NCBI GenBank assembly: GCA_910584245.1
Contig: CAJTZF010000025.1
Span: forward strand, 1 to 41,468
Origin: an uncultured Eubacterium sp.
GTDB lineage: Bacteria > Bacillota > Clostridia > Lachnospirales > Lachnospiraceae
Direction of reading: 5' to 3'
Length of the DNA: 41,468 nucleotides
Notes under the pieces: model-generated
Told to the model about the DNA's origin: nothing
The model's database searches: none
Seen by the model: the letters and a program-made list of their open reading frames with translations, nothing else
Made by a program: the position numbers and the translations under genes
Part shown: positions 8,135 through 17,123 of the stretch, piece after piece
Numbering within the stretch: the stretch's first letter is position 1
How the letters are laid out: each line of letters begins with the position of its first letter

Positions 8135-9925
8135 TCACACGTCCAAATACTTCTCCCAAAATTCCCTCGTCTTCAGCTCGTGCGCGTGCTGCTGGTAATC
8201 TGACACCACACTTTCATAGTTTTTATTTATGAGGCGCCGCGCCTTTATACATCTCCCGACCGTGACAAACACCTGGGACCATCTTCTTTTTACAAGGAAT
8301 CCTTTCTGTGTGTCAGGGTCAAATAAAAGCGCCTTCTTACAGCGGTACCAAAATCTTGGGTGTGCCCCCATCGCAATCGGGATACAGTCCTTTTTGCCAG
8401 GGAGAAGCCACCCGTTCAGTGAAAGCTTGTGCTTTAATGAAAATGGCTGAGGATGGTAGAGTTCCTGCTCCGAAGGCTTTTGATAATATTTGTCCACCCG
8501 GCACTGTTCCAGCAAAGACGATACGTCCTGTTGCGGATACCCCATCTGCATAATCTCCCCATTAAGTAAAACGGGGTCCTTTTCCTTCAAAAAACCGACT
8601 CCCTTGCAGTAATCCTTAACGCCCCTCAGAATCACCAGCTGATCCTCATACCTGAATTTCAAAAGCTTGGCAACCAATTGGTGGCAAATCCTGTCTTTTA
8701 TCCTCTTTTTCGTATATTCCGGATGGTGAATGGCGTCGCAGATTAATCCGTTCCGCATATCATAATATTCCATAGAGGAAGCCCTGCGGTTGAAAAACGC
8801 ACCGTGCCACACACCGATACCATTTAATGTAATAATATGGCCGTCATACCGCAGGCAGTATTCAACATCATCTATATGAATAAACACCGGAAGCGGGAAT
8901 GAGCTCCCAAACTCTTCTCCCATAGGAATACAGCAGTACCACCAGCCGTTATACTCGACCCGCATGCGCTCTTCATTTTGGACGACATTGCTCTCCTGCC
9001 GGAGATCATAACCGGATTTGAGAACGCCAAATTGTCCATTTGTCCACATCGCGCCATTTTCATTCTGAATATAAGGCAAGTCCAGACGGAGCACGCTTCC
9101 TCCAAGCAAATACCCGTGAAACTCCTGCCGCAGCACTGACAAAAACGCATACGTCCGAAATATCGCCTCTGGCTCTAATATAATATCATCATCCATCAGG
9201 AGAATATGAGTAAATGAATAGCGTTCCTGCGAACGGAGCGCCTCCAGCATGCAGCGCCCAAACCCTCCGGAGCCGCCCGCATTTTTATTATATACAACGT
9301 GAATCTTTTCCCCGCTCAGCTCGTCCACAGAAAGCGTGTTTCCATTGTCCGACACAAACACCTGTACATGGCTGCCTAACTCCGACCCAGTATTTTCCAA
9401 CACCTGTGTGCGCAAAGTTTCAAGCGTCTTTTTTACATATTCCTCCCGGCGGTACGTGCAAATACCGATCGCAATAGAGACCGGCTCCCGGGAAATTTCT
9501 GCCGCCGTCTCATACCCTCCTCCTAAAATGCGCGTATCCTCTAACGCTTTCACGGATACATAATAGATCCATTCTTCCTGTCCGGGCGTAAATGGCAAAC
9601 ATGACCTGCCATCTTCGTGCCGTGCTCCCTTTGCTTCACCGACAAGTTCCCGCTCCAGTTTCTCTCCCCTCATTCTCGCCCGGCACAGGGACACCTCACA
9701 TCTTCCCTCAAATTCCAGCACTGCCTCTACGTCCCTCACCCGCGTATATTCCCGCCATTTTCCCGCAGAAAAAGAATTAAAATACGTCAGAAAAGAGACT
9801 GCCTCCCCTTTTGGCACAAACAGATGCCCGTCTTCACAAGTGGCAGTCCCTTCCCTGTCATGAAAATACAGCTCTTCTTCCTCGCAAATTCCTTTTTTCG
9901 GAAAAATCATATTTTGTAAAACCAT
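8135..9925 (-). CDS. GlfT2-like family 2 glycosyltransferase (candidate galactofuranosyltransferase)
   Basis: This roughly 596-residue cytosolic transferase has a beta-rich N-terminal domain of about 150 residues, then a GT-A domain (SIAIGICTYRRE) with the metal-binding LLMDDDI, an acceptor-site HIDDVEYCLR and a conserved GVWHGAFFNRR. A long helical C-terminal part follows. This order matches the GlfT2 family, which adds galactofuranose from UDP-Galf. ATG at 9925 is chosen because GAGGG lies four bases upstream and it begins eight bases after the ABC ATPase stop. It is the last gene of the polysaccharide operon. No UDP-galactopyranose mutase (glf) is in the window, so the sugar assignment is inference; other GT2 activities are possible. 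Confidence 0.82.
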   Translation of the reverse strand: MVLQNMIFPKKGICEEEELYFHDREGTATCEDGHLFVPKGEAVSFLTYFNSFSAGKWREYTRVRDVEAVLEFEGRCEVSLCRARMRGEKLERELVGEAKGARHEDGRSCLPFTPGQEEWIYYVSVKALEDTRILGGGYETAAEISREPVSIAIGICTYRREEYVKKTLETLRTQVLENTGSELGSHVQVFVSDNGNTLSVDELSGEKIHVVYNKNAGGSGGFGRCMLEALRSQERYSFTHILLMDDDIILEPEAIFRTYAFLSVLRQEFHGYLLGGSVLRLDLPYIQNENGAMWTNGQFGVLKSGYDLRQESNVVQNEERMRVEYNGWWYCCIPMGEEFGSSFPLPVFIHIDDVEYCLRYDGHIITLNGIGVWHGAFFNRRASSMEYYDMRNGLICDAIHHPEYTKKRIKDRICHQLVAKLLKFRYEDQLVILRGVKDYCKGVGFLKEKDPVLLNGEIMQMGYPQQDVSSLLEQCRVDKYYQKPSEQELYHPQPFSLKHKLSLNGWLLPGKKDCIPIAMGAHPRFWYRCKKALLFDPDTQKGFLVKRRWSQVFVTVGRCIKARRLINKNYESVVSDYQQHAHELKTREFWEKYLDV

Positions 9926-9932
9926 AATTCCC

Positions 9933-10673
9933 TCATTTCTGCATCGTCGCCATATAGGCGTCGCACACTTCATTTACCTCTCCGACACGCTCCACCACGC
10001 CCTTATTAATCCACACCGCATGGTTACACAGCTTCCGGACCTGGTCGATCGAATGCGACACAAAGAGCAGTGTCGTTCCTCCACTCATCATCTCATCCAT
10101 CCGCTTAAGACATTTTTGCTGGAACGCATAATCGCCGACCGCCAAAATCTCATCCACGATCAGGATATCCGGCTTCACAATCGTAGCGACGGCAAAACCA
10201 AGCCGCGCCCGCATACCAGAAGAGAAATTTTTCACCGGTGAATCCAAAAACTTCTCCAGCTCCGCAAATGCCACAATTTCGTCAAAATGCTCCTCCATAT
10301 ATTTCTTTGAATGGCCGAGCACCGTTCCATTTAAAAAAATATTTTCCCTGGCCGTCAAGTTCATGTCAAAGCCGGCCCCCAGCTCCAAAAGCGGGGAAAC
10401 GGTACCGTTTACAACAACCTCCCCCTTATATGGCTTAAGAATGCCGCAGATCGCTTTCAATAATGTGGACTTGCCTGAGCCGTTACTTCCTACGAGCGCC
10501 CATGCCTCTCCGCGCTTTACCTGGAACGTCGCATCTTTCACAGCTAAAAATTCCTGAAATAGAAGCTCCCGCTTCACAAGCTTCACAAAATATTCCTTTA
10601 AATTATCTATTTTTTCTGACGCCAGATTAAACCGGATCGTCACATTTTTTACGTCTATCGCAATATCACCCAC
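9933..10673 (-). CDS. polysaccharide ABC transporter ATP-binding protein (Wzt/TagH type)
   Basis: This is the nucleotide-binding subunit of an ABC-2 polysaccharide exporter, 246 residues from GTG 10673 (GGGAGGTG seven bases upstream; the longer frame overlaps the permease gene). Motifs: Walker A GSNGSGKST, the TagH/Wzt-type LLELGAGFDMNLTARENIF, signature NFSSGMRARL, Walker B ILIVDEILAVGD and H-loop FVSHS. It ends at about residue 246, without the carbohydrate-binding C-terminal domain of E. coli O8/O9a Wzt, so chain-end recognition must lie elsewhere or be absent. It pairs with the permease immediately upstream. Confidence 0.93.
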   Translation of the reverse strand: MGDIAIDVKNVTIRFNLASEKIDNLKEYFVKLVKRELLFQEFLAVKDATFQVKRGEAWALVGSNGSGKSTLLKAICGILKPYKGEVVVNGTVSPLLELGAGFDMNLTARENIFLNGTVLGHSKKYMEEHFDEIVAFAELEKFLDSPVKNFSSGMRARLGFAVATIVKPDILIVDEILAVGDYAFQQKCLKRMDEMMSGGTTLLFVSHSIDQVRKLCNHAVWINKGVVERVGEVNEVCDAYMATMQK

Positions 10674-10689
10674 GCACAAGCACCTCCCA

Positions 10690-11481
10690 TCAAATGTACA
10701 GAATAAACTTGTCCTGGGTTTTCGTAAACACCCAGGTGCCAATAAGCAAAATAAGGATCGCATCCACCGTTCCATAAATAACCATGCTCAGGTCTGGTAC
10801 CGTATTATACAAGGTCAGGCAGCGCAGCTGGGTCACATACGCGTACATCGGATTGCAGTGCACAACGATATACCGCAGCGGATCCGGTAAAAATTCAATC
10901 GGATAAAACATCGGCGTGAGATACAGCCAAGCTGTCGTAATAGCATTGTAAATATACTGGATATCCCTGAAAAATACATTGGTAGCCGCGAGAAACATGC
11001 CCAGCCCCAAATTGAATACAAACTCCTGCGCGAGCACAAATGGAAATAAGATGAGATGCCAGGAAAACGTACCGCCGGTAAAGATCATAACAATTAAAAG
11101 TGCCCCCATCGAAAAAATACAGTCCACCAAACCGCTTGTGATTTTAGATACAGTAAAAACGTATTTGGGCAGATATGTTTTTTTCAATAGCGATGCACTT
11201 CCGTTAATAGACTGAATGGCTGATTTTGTGGACAGATTCATAAAATTGAACATCACTTGGCCGCTCATAAGATAAATTGGATAATTCGGTATATTACCGC
11301 GTTTAAACATATGGGAAAATACGATAGCCATAATAACCATAATAAAAAGTGGATTTAATATACTCCACAAATACCCCAGCACACTGCGCCGGTATTTCAG
11401 CTTCAAATCACGGCTGACAAGCTGTCCCATCAAATCCTTATACTTAATAAACCCTTGTATCCGGGCGATAAATAATCTCAT
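10690..11481 (-). CDS. polysaccharide ABC-2 type permease (Wzm/TagG type)
   Basis: This 263-residue membrane protein has six hydrophobic segments and the typical ABC-2 polysaccharide-export layout: an N-terminal amphipathic stretch (YKDLMGQLVSRDLKLKYR), SVLGYLWSILNPL at the first helix, and LTPMFYPIEFLP before the last helices. It moves a lipid-linked glycan across the membrane with the ATPase encoded next. The start at ATG 11481 shares ATGA with the stop of the preceding glycosyltransferase and has a GGAAGGAGAGGG ribosome site inside that gene; the longer frame is an artefact of overlap. Translational coupling is likely. Confidence 0.93.
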   Translation of the reverse strand: MRLFIARIQGFIKYKDLMGQLVSRDLKLKYRRSVLGYLWSILNPLFIMVIMAIVFSHMFKRGNIPNYPIYLMSGQVMFNFMNLSTKSAIQSINGSASLLKKTYLPKYVFTVSKITSGLVDCIFSMGALLIVMIFTGGTFSWHLILFPFVLAQEFVFNLGLGMFLAATNVFFRDIQYIYNAITTAWLYLTPMFYPIEFLPDPLRYIVVHCNPMYAYVTQLRCLTLYNTVPDLSMVIYGTVDAILILLIGTWVFTKTQDKFILYI

Positions 11482-12494
11482 TGTCCCTCTCCTTCCTCGC
11501 AATGATAAGCCTTCCGGCAGGCGGCGCACGCCACCCTGTACAAATGATAGCCGCTGAGCCGCAGCAGTTTTACGGACCGATTTGACACATTTCCATAAAC
11601 CTCTGGATACTCCTCTTTCATCCTTCTATCTAAAGACTGAATTTTCTCCTTCCACTTCTGTCCGGCGGGAAAGCTCAGGTAAATTTTGATCTGGCTTACG
11701 AGAATGCGGGCGATGCCCCTGGCGATATAACGGCGTTTCCCCTCCGAAATCCCACTCTGGCATTCTGAATAAAAATCCAGTAAATGCCGAAGCACTCTCT
11801 CGTGATGTTCACAATTTTTCTGCATATTCCGTATATTCATACTCTGGGTTGTCATACCGAGACGGTACATATAAACCGGATGTTCTAGAAAGGCAACGGT
11901 CTTAATATACGGCACCGGATATAAAATGTATTCGGCATCGACGTAAAAGCAATGCTCGTCCAGTCTCCGCGCCATCTCTCTCAATCGTTCTGTCCGGTAT
12001 GTGGATGCATGCATATTTATATACACCTGGCCACATACCTCTTCCCACTCGTAAACGCGCAAATATTCTTTTCCCGCAAACCCGTTTCGGTTCTCATCGG
12101 TCACCTGGCCGCTGGCATCGTCAAAACACTGGTAATCGGTCACCACCAGATCTGCCCGCGTATGCCTCAGAAAATCAAGGAGCTGCTGAAGCCCTTCCTT
12201 CTGGACAAAATCGTCACCGTCCACAGTCTTAAAATATGTGCCTGCCGCCTCCTCAATCCCACGGTTCACAGTAGAACCATGTCCCCCGTTCTCTTTATCA
12301 ATCAGGCGGAATACACTGGGATAACTCTGTTCATACTGTCTGGCAATCTCGTTTATGCCTTCGCCGGACCCATCGTTGATAACAAGCACCTCAAGGCGCT
12401 CTTCTGCCTCCGGGATTAAAAAAGAATCCAGGCATTGCCTTAAATATTTTTCGACTTTATATGCAGCAACCGATATTGTCAGAATTTTATCCAT
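11478..12494 (-). CDS. family 2 glycosyltransferase
   Basis: This is a GT-A fold glycosyltransferase of about 338 residues: ISVAAYKVEKYLRQCLDSFL at the nucleotide-binding start, VLVINDGS, KENGGHGSTVNRGI and the metal site VDGDDFV, with an aromatic-rich acceptor half and an R/K-rich C-terminus. It should extend the repeat unit on the cytoplasmic face. ATG 12494 is chosen because GGAGAGGG lies six bases upstream; earlier in-frame ATGs have no site. Its stop overlaps the permease start. The 80-base gap upstream, rare in this operon, holds a candidate internal promoter. Donor and linkage are unknown. Confidence 0.88.
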   Translation of the reverse strand: MDKILTISVAAYKVEKYLRQCLDSFLIPEAEERLEVLVINDGSGEGINEIARQYEQSYPSVFRLIDKENGGHGSTVNRGIEEAAGTYFKTVDGDDFVQKEGLQQLLDFLRHTRADLVVTDYQCFDDASGQVTDENRNGFAGKEYLRVYEWEEVCGQVYINMHASTYRTERLREMARRLDEHCFYVDAEYILYPVPYIKTVAFLEHPVYMYRLGMTTQSMNIRNMQKNCEHHERVLRHLLDFYSECQSGISEGKRRYIARGIARILVSQIKIYLSFPAGQKWKEKIQSLDRRMKEEYPEVYGNVSNRSVKLLRLSGYHLYRVACAACRKAYHCEEGEGQ

Positions 12495-12526
12495 AATCAT
12501 CCCTCTCCGTACATATTTCATAATTT

Positions 12527-12555
12527 AGTTTAACATAGGTATATATAGAATACAA
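12527..12555 (-). promoter_or_regulatory. candidate internal promoter of the polysaccharide operon
   Basis: Minus-strand TTGTAT (12550-12555) and TAAACT (12527-12532) are separated by 17 bases in the only sizeable gap of the operon. It could drive the GT2, ABC exporter and GlfT2-like genes separately from the first three genes. Confidence 0.4.
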
Positions 12556-12573
12556 GAAAAATGTGGCTTCTGC

Positions 12574-13734
12574 CTATTGTAATACCTTTTCCGCGTATTC
12601 GTATATGCTCTGCATTTTCCTCTCCACCTGTTCGAGAGAAAATTGCCGGATTCGCTCCCGGTTCCACTCCCCCATCCTTTCGGCCAGCTCCGGCTGCCCC
12701 TTCATCCTCTGGATGGCATGTACATACTCGGATACATCGCCATTTTTTACGAGTATCCCCCCTCGCCCGTCCTCGATCAGGTCAATATTCCCACGGATCT
12801 CCTTTGCCACAACCGGCAATCCGGCCCGCATAGCCTCCATAACGGCCATCGACAGCCCCTCCCGAAGTGACGGGAAAACAAAAAGATCCGAGGATGCCAG
12901 TATATGCTCTACATCCGGACGGTAGCCCGCAAATATAACCTGGGATTCTAAATGGTGCTCCCGCACAAAGTTCTCAAGCTCTCCTCTCCTCTCCCCCTGC
13001 CCGCACAAAATATATTTCACGGAGGGATCCCCACACTGTACAAGTGCGCGGAGAATCTGTATATGATTTTTATTGGCATTGAATTCCCCGACGCTCACTA
13101 ATACAAAATCCGTTTCACGGATTCCAAACCCCATCCACTCCCGTTCCCGCCCACGGATTGGGCAGTCCGTCCAGCCGCCAGACGGCTGCACACAGATTCC
13201 GACCCCAGGTATTTTCTCTACCCGGCCCCGAACAGGAAACGACCCGGCCCTGCGAAAATCTTCCTCATTCATTGTTATAAGGCAATCCGTATATCTCGCC
13301 AGCCACCTTTCGGGCAAATAATAAACCCAGTTTTTCAACGGAGCGCCCTTAAAAAAATGAAACCCGTGCGCCGTATACAGCACTGGGACGTGCCGTCCCG
13401 TTTTTCGCCTCACCGCCTGTGCAGCCATGCGGGCAACCACGCCCGACATCGGCATATGGCAATGAACCAAGTCAAACGCCTCCGTCAACATCAGCTGTTT
13501 CAGGCTCTTATAAGCAGTTCGGACATCCGAAGACAGGGGCGACCGGCAGAACGGAATATGATGGCATACAATGCCGCTCCCTTCCAGGCGGCTATTATCC
13601 TTTCCATACACGACCACTTCAAAATTTGCAGCGTAGTGAACCTCGTATCCAAGCTGCTTTAAAATCCTTACATTATTCATCTCAAACTGCGGCAAAAAGC
13701 CGCTGACCCTCGTTATGATTAATGCTTTTTTCAT
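12574..13734 (-). CDS. family 4 glycosyltransferase (GT-B, EpsF/CapM-like)
   Basis: This 386-residue GT-B enzyme reads KKALIITRVSGFLPQFEMN at its first Rossmann fold, then LVHCHMPMSGVVARMAA and YTAHGFHFFKGAP typical of capsular GT4 enzymes. The C-terminal donor-binding half has LVSVGEFNANKNH, YILCGQGE and the E-x7-E site FPSLREGLSMAVMEAM. It probably adds the second sugar to the lipid-linked primer. ATG 13734 is chosen: AAGGA precedes it and it begins one base after the upstream stop. Part of the unbroken run of polysaccharide genes. Sugar specificity cannot be read. Confidence 0.9.
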   Translation of the reverse strand: MKKALIITRVSGFLPQFEMNNVRILKQLGYEVHYAANFEVVVYGKDNSRLEGSGIVCHHIPFCRSPLSSDVRTAYKSLKQLMLTEAFDLVHCHMPMSGVVARMAAQAVRRKTGRHVPVLYTAHGFHFFKGAPLKNWVYYLPERWLARYTDCLITMNEEDFRRAGSFPVRGRVEKIPGVGICVQPSGGWTDCPIRGREREWMGFGIRETDFVLVSVGEFNANKNHIQILRALVQCGDPSVKYILCGQGERRGELENFVREHHLESQVIFAGYRPDVEHILASSDLFVFPSLREGLSMAVMEAMRAGLPVVAKEIRGNIDLIEDGRGGILVKNGDVSEYVHAIQRMKGQPELAERMGEWNRERIRQFSLEQVERKMQSIYEYAEKVLQ

Positions 13735-13735
13735 A

Positions 13736-15148
13736 TCAATCCTTCTTCGTGATATTCTGTACCACCTGTTCCACATCCGACGTATCCATTTCCCTCACCG
13801 CCGTCACCTGCTTTTCACTTACTCCCTCCGTCGACTCCCGTTTGAGCAAAATCTTTACTGTCATTAAAATAAGTTTGATATCAATCCAAACTGAATAATT
13901 TTCAATATAAAATAAATCAAGCTTTAATTTGTCGTACGGAATCGTATTGTACTTTCCATAAATCTGTGCAAACCCAGTCAATCCGGCCTTAACCCGCATG
14001 CGGAACTTAAATTCCGGCATGTCCTCCATGTACTGCCGGATAATCTCAGGCCGTTCCGGGCGTGGGCCGACAAAAGACATATCCCCAACTATAATATTAT
14101 ACAGCTGCGGGAGCTCGTCAATCCTTGTGGCACGGATGAACTTCCCAATACGCGTAATCCGGCAGTCATCCTTTTGCGCCAGCTTGGCAATACCGTCACT
14201 CTCCGCATTTTCAACCATACTCCGAAACTTAATCATTTCAAATTCCCTGCCGTCCTGGGTGCACCGGATCTGCTTATACAATACGCTGCCGCCGTCGTCC
14301 AGCTTAATCATCAACGTTGTGAGAAGCATGACCGGGGACGTCAGAATAAATACCGGAACTGCCAGCACAAGATCAAGCGCCCGCTTCCAGAAACGCTGGT
14401 CGAAACTTAGCGAATACCCTTTTTCAAGGAGAAACGGGGTATCAAAAATATGGATACGGTCGCTTCCCATCATAATAATATCCGATATTTTCGGTATGAC
14501 ATACGCGCGTATCCCATTTCCATAACAGTATTTCAACACATCATTTCGGTCTCTGGCATTGATATCCCCTATAATAACCGCCTCAAAATTCTTTGCTTTT
14601 TCCGCAATCGCCTCCAAGCCCTCGCTCACATTAATTGCATCCGAAATCGCATACTTGTCCCGGCGCTCCTCCACTTTATAAACGAGATCTGTCGCCGGCC
14701 GTTCCCCATATATGAGTAAAATTTTCCACGATTTAAAAATGCGCCCATACAAATGCCCCGCGCAAAAACTCCACACCGTAGTAATCAAAAAATCGCCGAG
14801 CGTCATAACAACCATCGGAAGCACATCAATCAAACGAAATGCAAGCAGGGAAATAATCATATACGTAAAAATATTTGCGATAAAAATAGAAAGGTACTGC
14901 GACAGAATCACCTCGATCCTGCGCAGCTGCCCAATCTTCATCGCCCCATACATCCGGTAGAAAAATATAAGAAACATTGCATACAAGGCGATCACTGCAT
15001 AATTTCCCCGCCGGTAAAACTTATAAACATACATCGTTCCCGCAAAAAATTTATACCAGAAAAAACCAAAAAGTATCGTCATCAAAATAATATTTAACAG
15101 CGACAAAAAGAATAGTATCGTCTTTTTGTATGGATCGTAGTTCCTCAT
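13736..15148 (-). CDS. polyprenyl-phosphate glycosyl-1-phosphate transferase (initiating sugar transferase)
   Basis: This 470-residue membrane enzyme primes polysaccharide synthesis by moving a sugar-1-phosphate from a nucleotide sugar to undecaprenyl phosphate. It has four N-terminal membrane helices, a central soluble CoA-binding-like region (residues about 140-230), one more membrane helix (FWKRALDLVLAVPVFILTSP) and the catalytic PF02397 block: YKQIRCTQDGREFEMIKFRS, RITRIGKFIRATRIDELPQL and GDMSFVGPRPERPE. Length and order match the WbaP/CpsE family. It lies one base past the ligase-like gene stop. A C-terminal tail of about 45 residues (KRESTEGVSEKQVTAVREMD) is extra to the core. Confidence 0.93.
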   Translation of the reverse strand: MRNYDPYKKTILFFLSLLNIILMTILFGFFWYKFFAGTMYVYKFYRRGNYAVIALYAMFLIFFYRMYGAMKIGQLRRIEVILSQYLSIFIANIFTYMIISLLAFRLIDVLPMVVMTLGDFLITTVWSFCAGHLYGRIFKSWKILLIYGERPATDLVYKVEERRDKYAISDAINVSEGLEAIAEKAKNFEAVIIGDINARDRNDVLKYCYGNGIRAYVIPKISDIIMMGSDRIHIFDTPFLLEKGYSLSFDQRFWKRALDLVLAVPVFILTSPVMLLTTLMIKLDDGGSVLYKQIRCTQDGREFEMIKFRSMVENAESDGIAKLAQKDDCRITRIGKFIRATRIDELPQLYNIIVGDMSFVGPRPERPEIIRQYMEDMPEFKFRMRVKAGLTGFAQIYGKYNTIPYDKLKLDLFYIENYSVWIDIKLILMTVKILLKRESTEGVSEKQVTAVREMDTSDVEQVVQNITKKD

Positions 15149-15149
15149 C

Positions 15150-17036
15150 CTATCCTTCCTTTTTCAATTTTATCACACGGTTCACGGCATAGCCGGTTCC
15201 AAGTAAGATCCAATATATATTCTGCGAACCGACAACGGTATCGTTCGTAATGCCTGCCACGGCAAACGAAAAGATTCCTACAAATAGTCCCAGGCCGATT
15301 TTCTGAACATCGGTATACCGTTTTCTTCTCCAGAAAAGCCTCGCACTTTCTACAATATACATAATCCACAATCCCGCATAGGCAATAGCTGAAATACCAC
15401 CTGTCTGAATATAAATCTGCAAAAATGCATTATGCGGTTTATCAACAAGCGTCGTATTTCCTCCCACACGCTTGGAACCGACAAAATCATCATTGGGAAA
15501 CGCAATGATAAATGCATTCGGCCCAACCCCTTTAAACCAATATGTTTTCAGCAGAGGTATGGAGCGGGACCATATAAATCCACGCCGGTTTGCAATATTC
15601 TGGTATTCCTTGAAACCAAAGCTTTCCACCTTGCGAAGCTTCAAAAACTTTCCAAATGGCGAATAATATTTCCACTCATTGTCCACGTACATAAACGTCC
15701 AGGAAATTCGATTGGGCGCATCATTGAACCGGAATCCGGGATACATTTTGCTCTCTACACTAAACCTCACATTTTCCAATGTAATCATGCCAAACCGCTC
15801 ATCCCTGACGACAAAACACTTCTTATCCTCGGCATATTCAACCTCTATTTTCTCGTTATTTTTGTCAAACGCCTCATAGGAAACACTCTGGTCGTCCTCA
15901 CAAGACGGAACAAGAACAAATTCCTCATCATTGCGCAGCGTAACCTCCAGTCCCCTGTCTGTATTGACGATAGATGCTATATTTCTCGTATCCTGCCCAC
16001 CTTGTAATAATTTATTCACGGTACTTTTGAAAAACTCTGTCCTCGACACACCGACTGCTGCCGCCACAATGGCGAGAACAACAATACCGCTAATTATATA
16101 TACCTTGGACGATTTCCCTTTCTTCTCCTCTCCGTCGTCCACCTGCCCTTTGGAAAAAACTCCGGACAGTATAAATAGCAATAGGACAACAACCCCTGCC
16201 AACACGGCAATCGCGCCGGCAGACGAGGAGGCGCCAAACAGTGACACAAGCAGTCCCACGGCAACTAGTATTCCCGCCATACGGCAAACGAATACTTTCT
16301 TTTTATTCTCAGAAACGCGGATCCCCACAAAACATACTACAATGGGAAGAATAAGTGCAATATATGGTCCCACGTAGTTTGGATTGCTAAATGTAAGGAT
16401 GACGTTTGACACGCCCTCTTTAAACCCGATTCCATTTACTTTACTCTGGCTCGTAATAATCTTCTGCACCCATCCCCAGCTGAGCGGATTCTTTCCAACT
16501 GTCTGGAGCACCCCGATAAGCGCGAGAAACCCCGTCGAAACAAACAGGCACTTAGTTACTAGCAATACACGGTTCTCCGAGTTGACATACATATACGCGT
16601 ACAAAAACAGCACGACAAAACAAAGAAGAACCCACATTGTCTGCCATTGGCCATAACCGCCGCCGACAAACGCCAAATGCGAGTATTTACTAAAAATAGA
16701 TGAAATAACTACCATTATAAAATACACCGCACACAAAACCAGCACCTTCATGTCACAGTTCTCAAACAGCTGCTTTTTTTTCTTGTTTTTCCTGTATTCG
16801 CTTACCGCAATTACCAAAGCTGCAACCGTTCCCATAATGATTACACATATGCTTTTTGTATACTCAAAGGAGTCGATCTGGTCAATCTCCGATGAATTAA
16901 ACCAGTCGAATTTGGAAAATTCCGTCTGGTAATCCTTTGTCAGTACGACAAAGGGAATAAGGCAGAGCGCAACCAGCATCGGCAGAAGCGCTTTCATGTC
17001 CTTTTTTGTCGTATTTACCTTTTTTCTGTATTTCAT
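15150..17036 (-). CDS. O-antigen ligase/polymerase-like membrane protein (Wzy_C family)
   Basis: This 628-residue protein has about ten membrane helices and the PF04932 signature region GVGPNAFIIAFP and DKPHNAFLQIYIQTGG in its large outer loop. Family members polymerise repeat units or ligate finished glycans to an acceptor. Between two late helices there is an extra soluble region of about 120 residues (about 350-470) with a beta-rich look, unlike ordinary Wzy proteins. Since the operon exports by an ABC transporter, ligation to the cell wall or a lipid is more likely than polymerisation; this is inference. ATG 17036 has GAGGGAAAGC ahead of it. First gene of the operon. Confidence 0.85.
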   Translation of the reverse strand: MKYRKKVNTTKKDMKALLPMLVALCLIPFVVLTKDYQTEFSKFDWFNSSEIDQIDSFEYTKSICVIIMGTVAALVIAVSEYRKNKKKKQLFENCDMKVLVLCAVYFIMVVISSIFSKYSHLAFVGGGYGQWQTMWVLLCFVVLFLYAYMYVNSENRVLLVTKCLFVSTGFLALIGVLQTVGKNPLSWGWVQKIITSQSKVNGIGFKEGVSNVILTFSNPNYVGPYIALILPIVVCFVGIRVSENKKKVFVCRMAGILVAVGLLVSLFGASSSAGAIAVLAGVVVLLLFILSGVFSKGQVDDGEEKKGKSSKVYIISGIVVLAIVAAAVGVSRTEFFKSTVNKLLQGGQDTRNIASIVNTDRGLEVTLRNDEEFVLVPSCEDDQSVSYEAFDKNNEKIEVEYAEDKKCFVVRDERFGMITLENVRFSVESKMYPGFRFNDAPNRISWTFMYVDNEWKYYSPFGKFLKLRKVESFGFKEYQNIANRRGFIWSRSIPLLKTYWFKGVGPNAFIIAFPNDDFVGSKRVGGNTTLVDKPHNAFLQIYIQTGGISAIAYAGLWIMYIVESARLFWRRKRYTDVQKIGLGLFVGIFSFAVAGITNDTVVGSQNIYWILLGTGYAVNRVIKLKKEG

Positions 17037-17069
17037 GCTTTCCCTCATCTCTGCTCTGTAGAGCTTTCA

Positions 17070-17085
17070 TATTATGAACATAATA
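17070..17085. promoter_or_regulatory. palindrome upstream of the polysaccharide operon
   Basis: TATTATG-AA-CATAATA is a perfect inverted repeat of 7-base arms, 34 bases before the first operon gene. It may be an operator or overlap a -10 element; no convincing -35 was found. Confidence 0.35.
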
Positions 17086-17123
17086 CTACATTTTGCCCTG
17101 TTTATCCACTATTTTTTATTTTT

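Noticed and set aside
13998..14525. Plus-strand 175-codon frame
   Set aside because: Lies wholly within the sugar transferase gene on the other strand and has no recognisable content.
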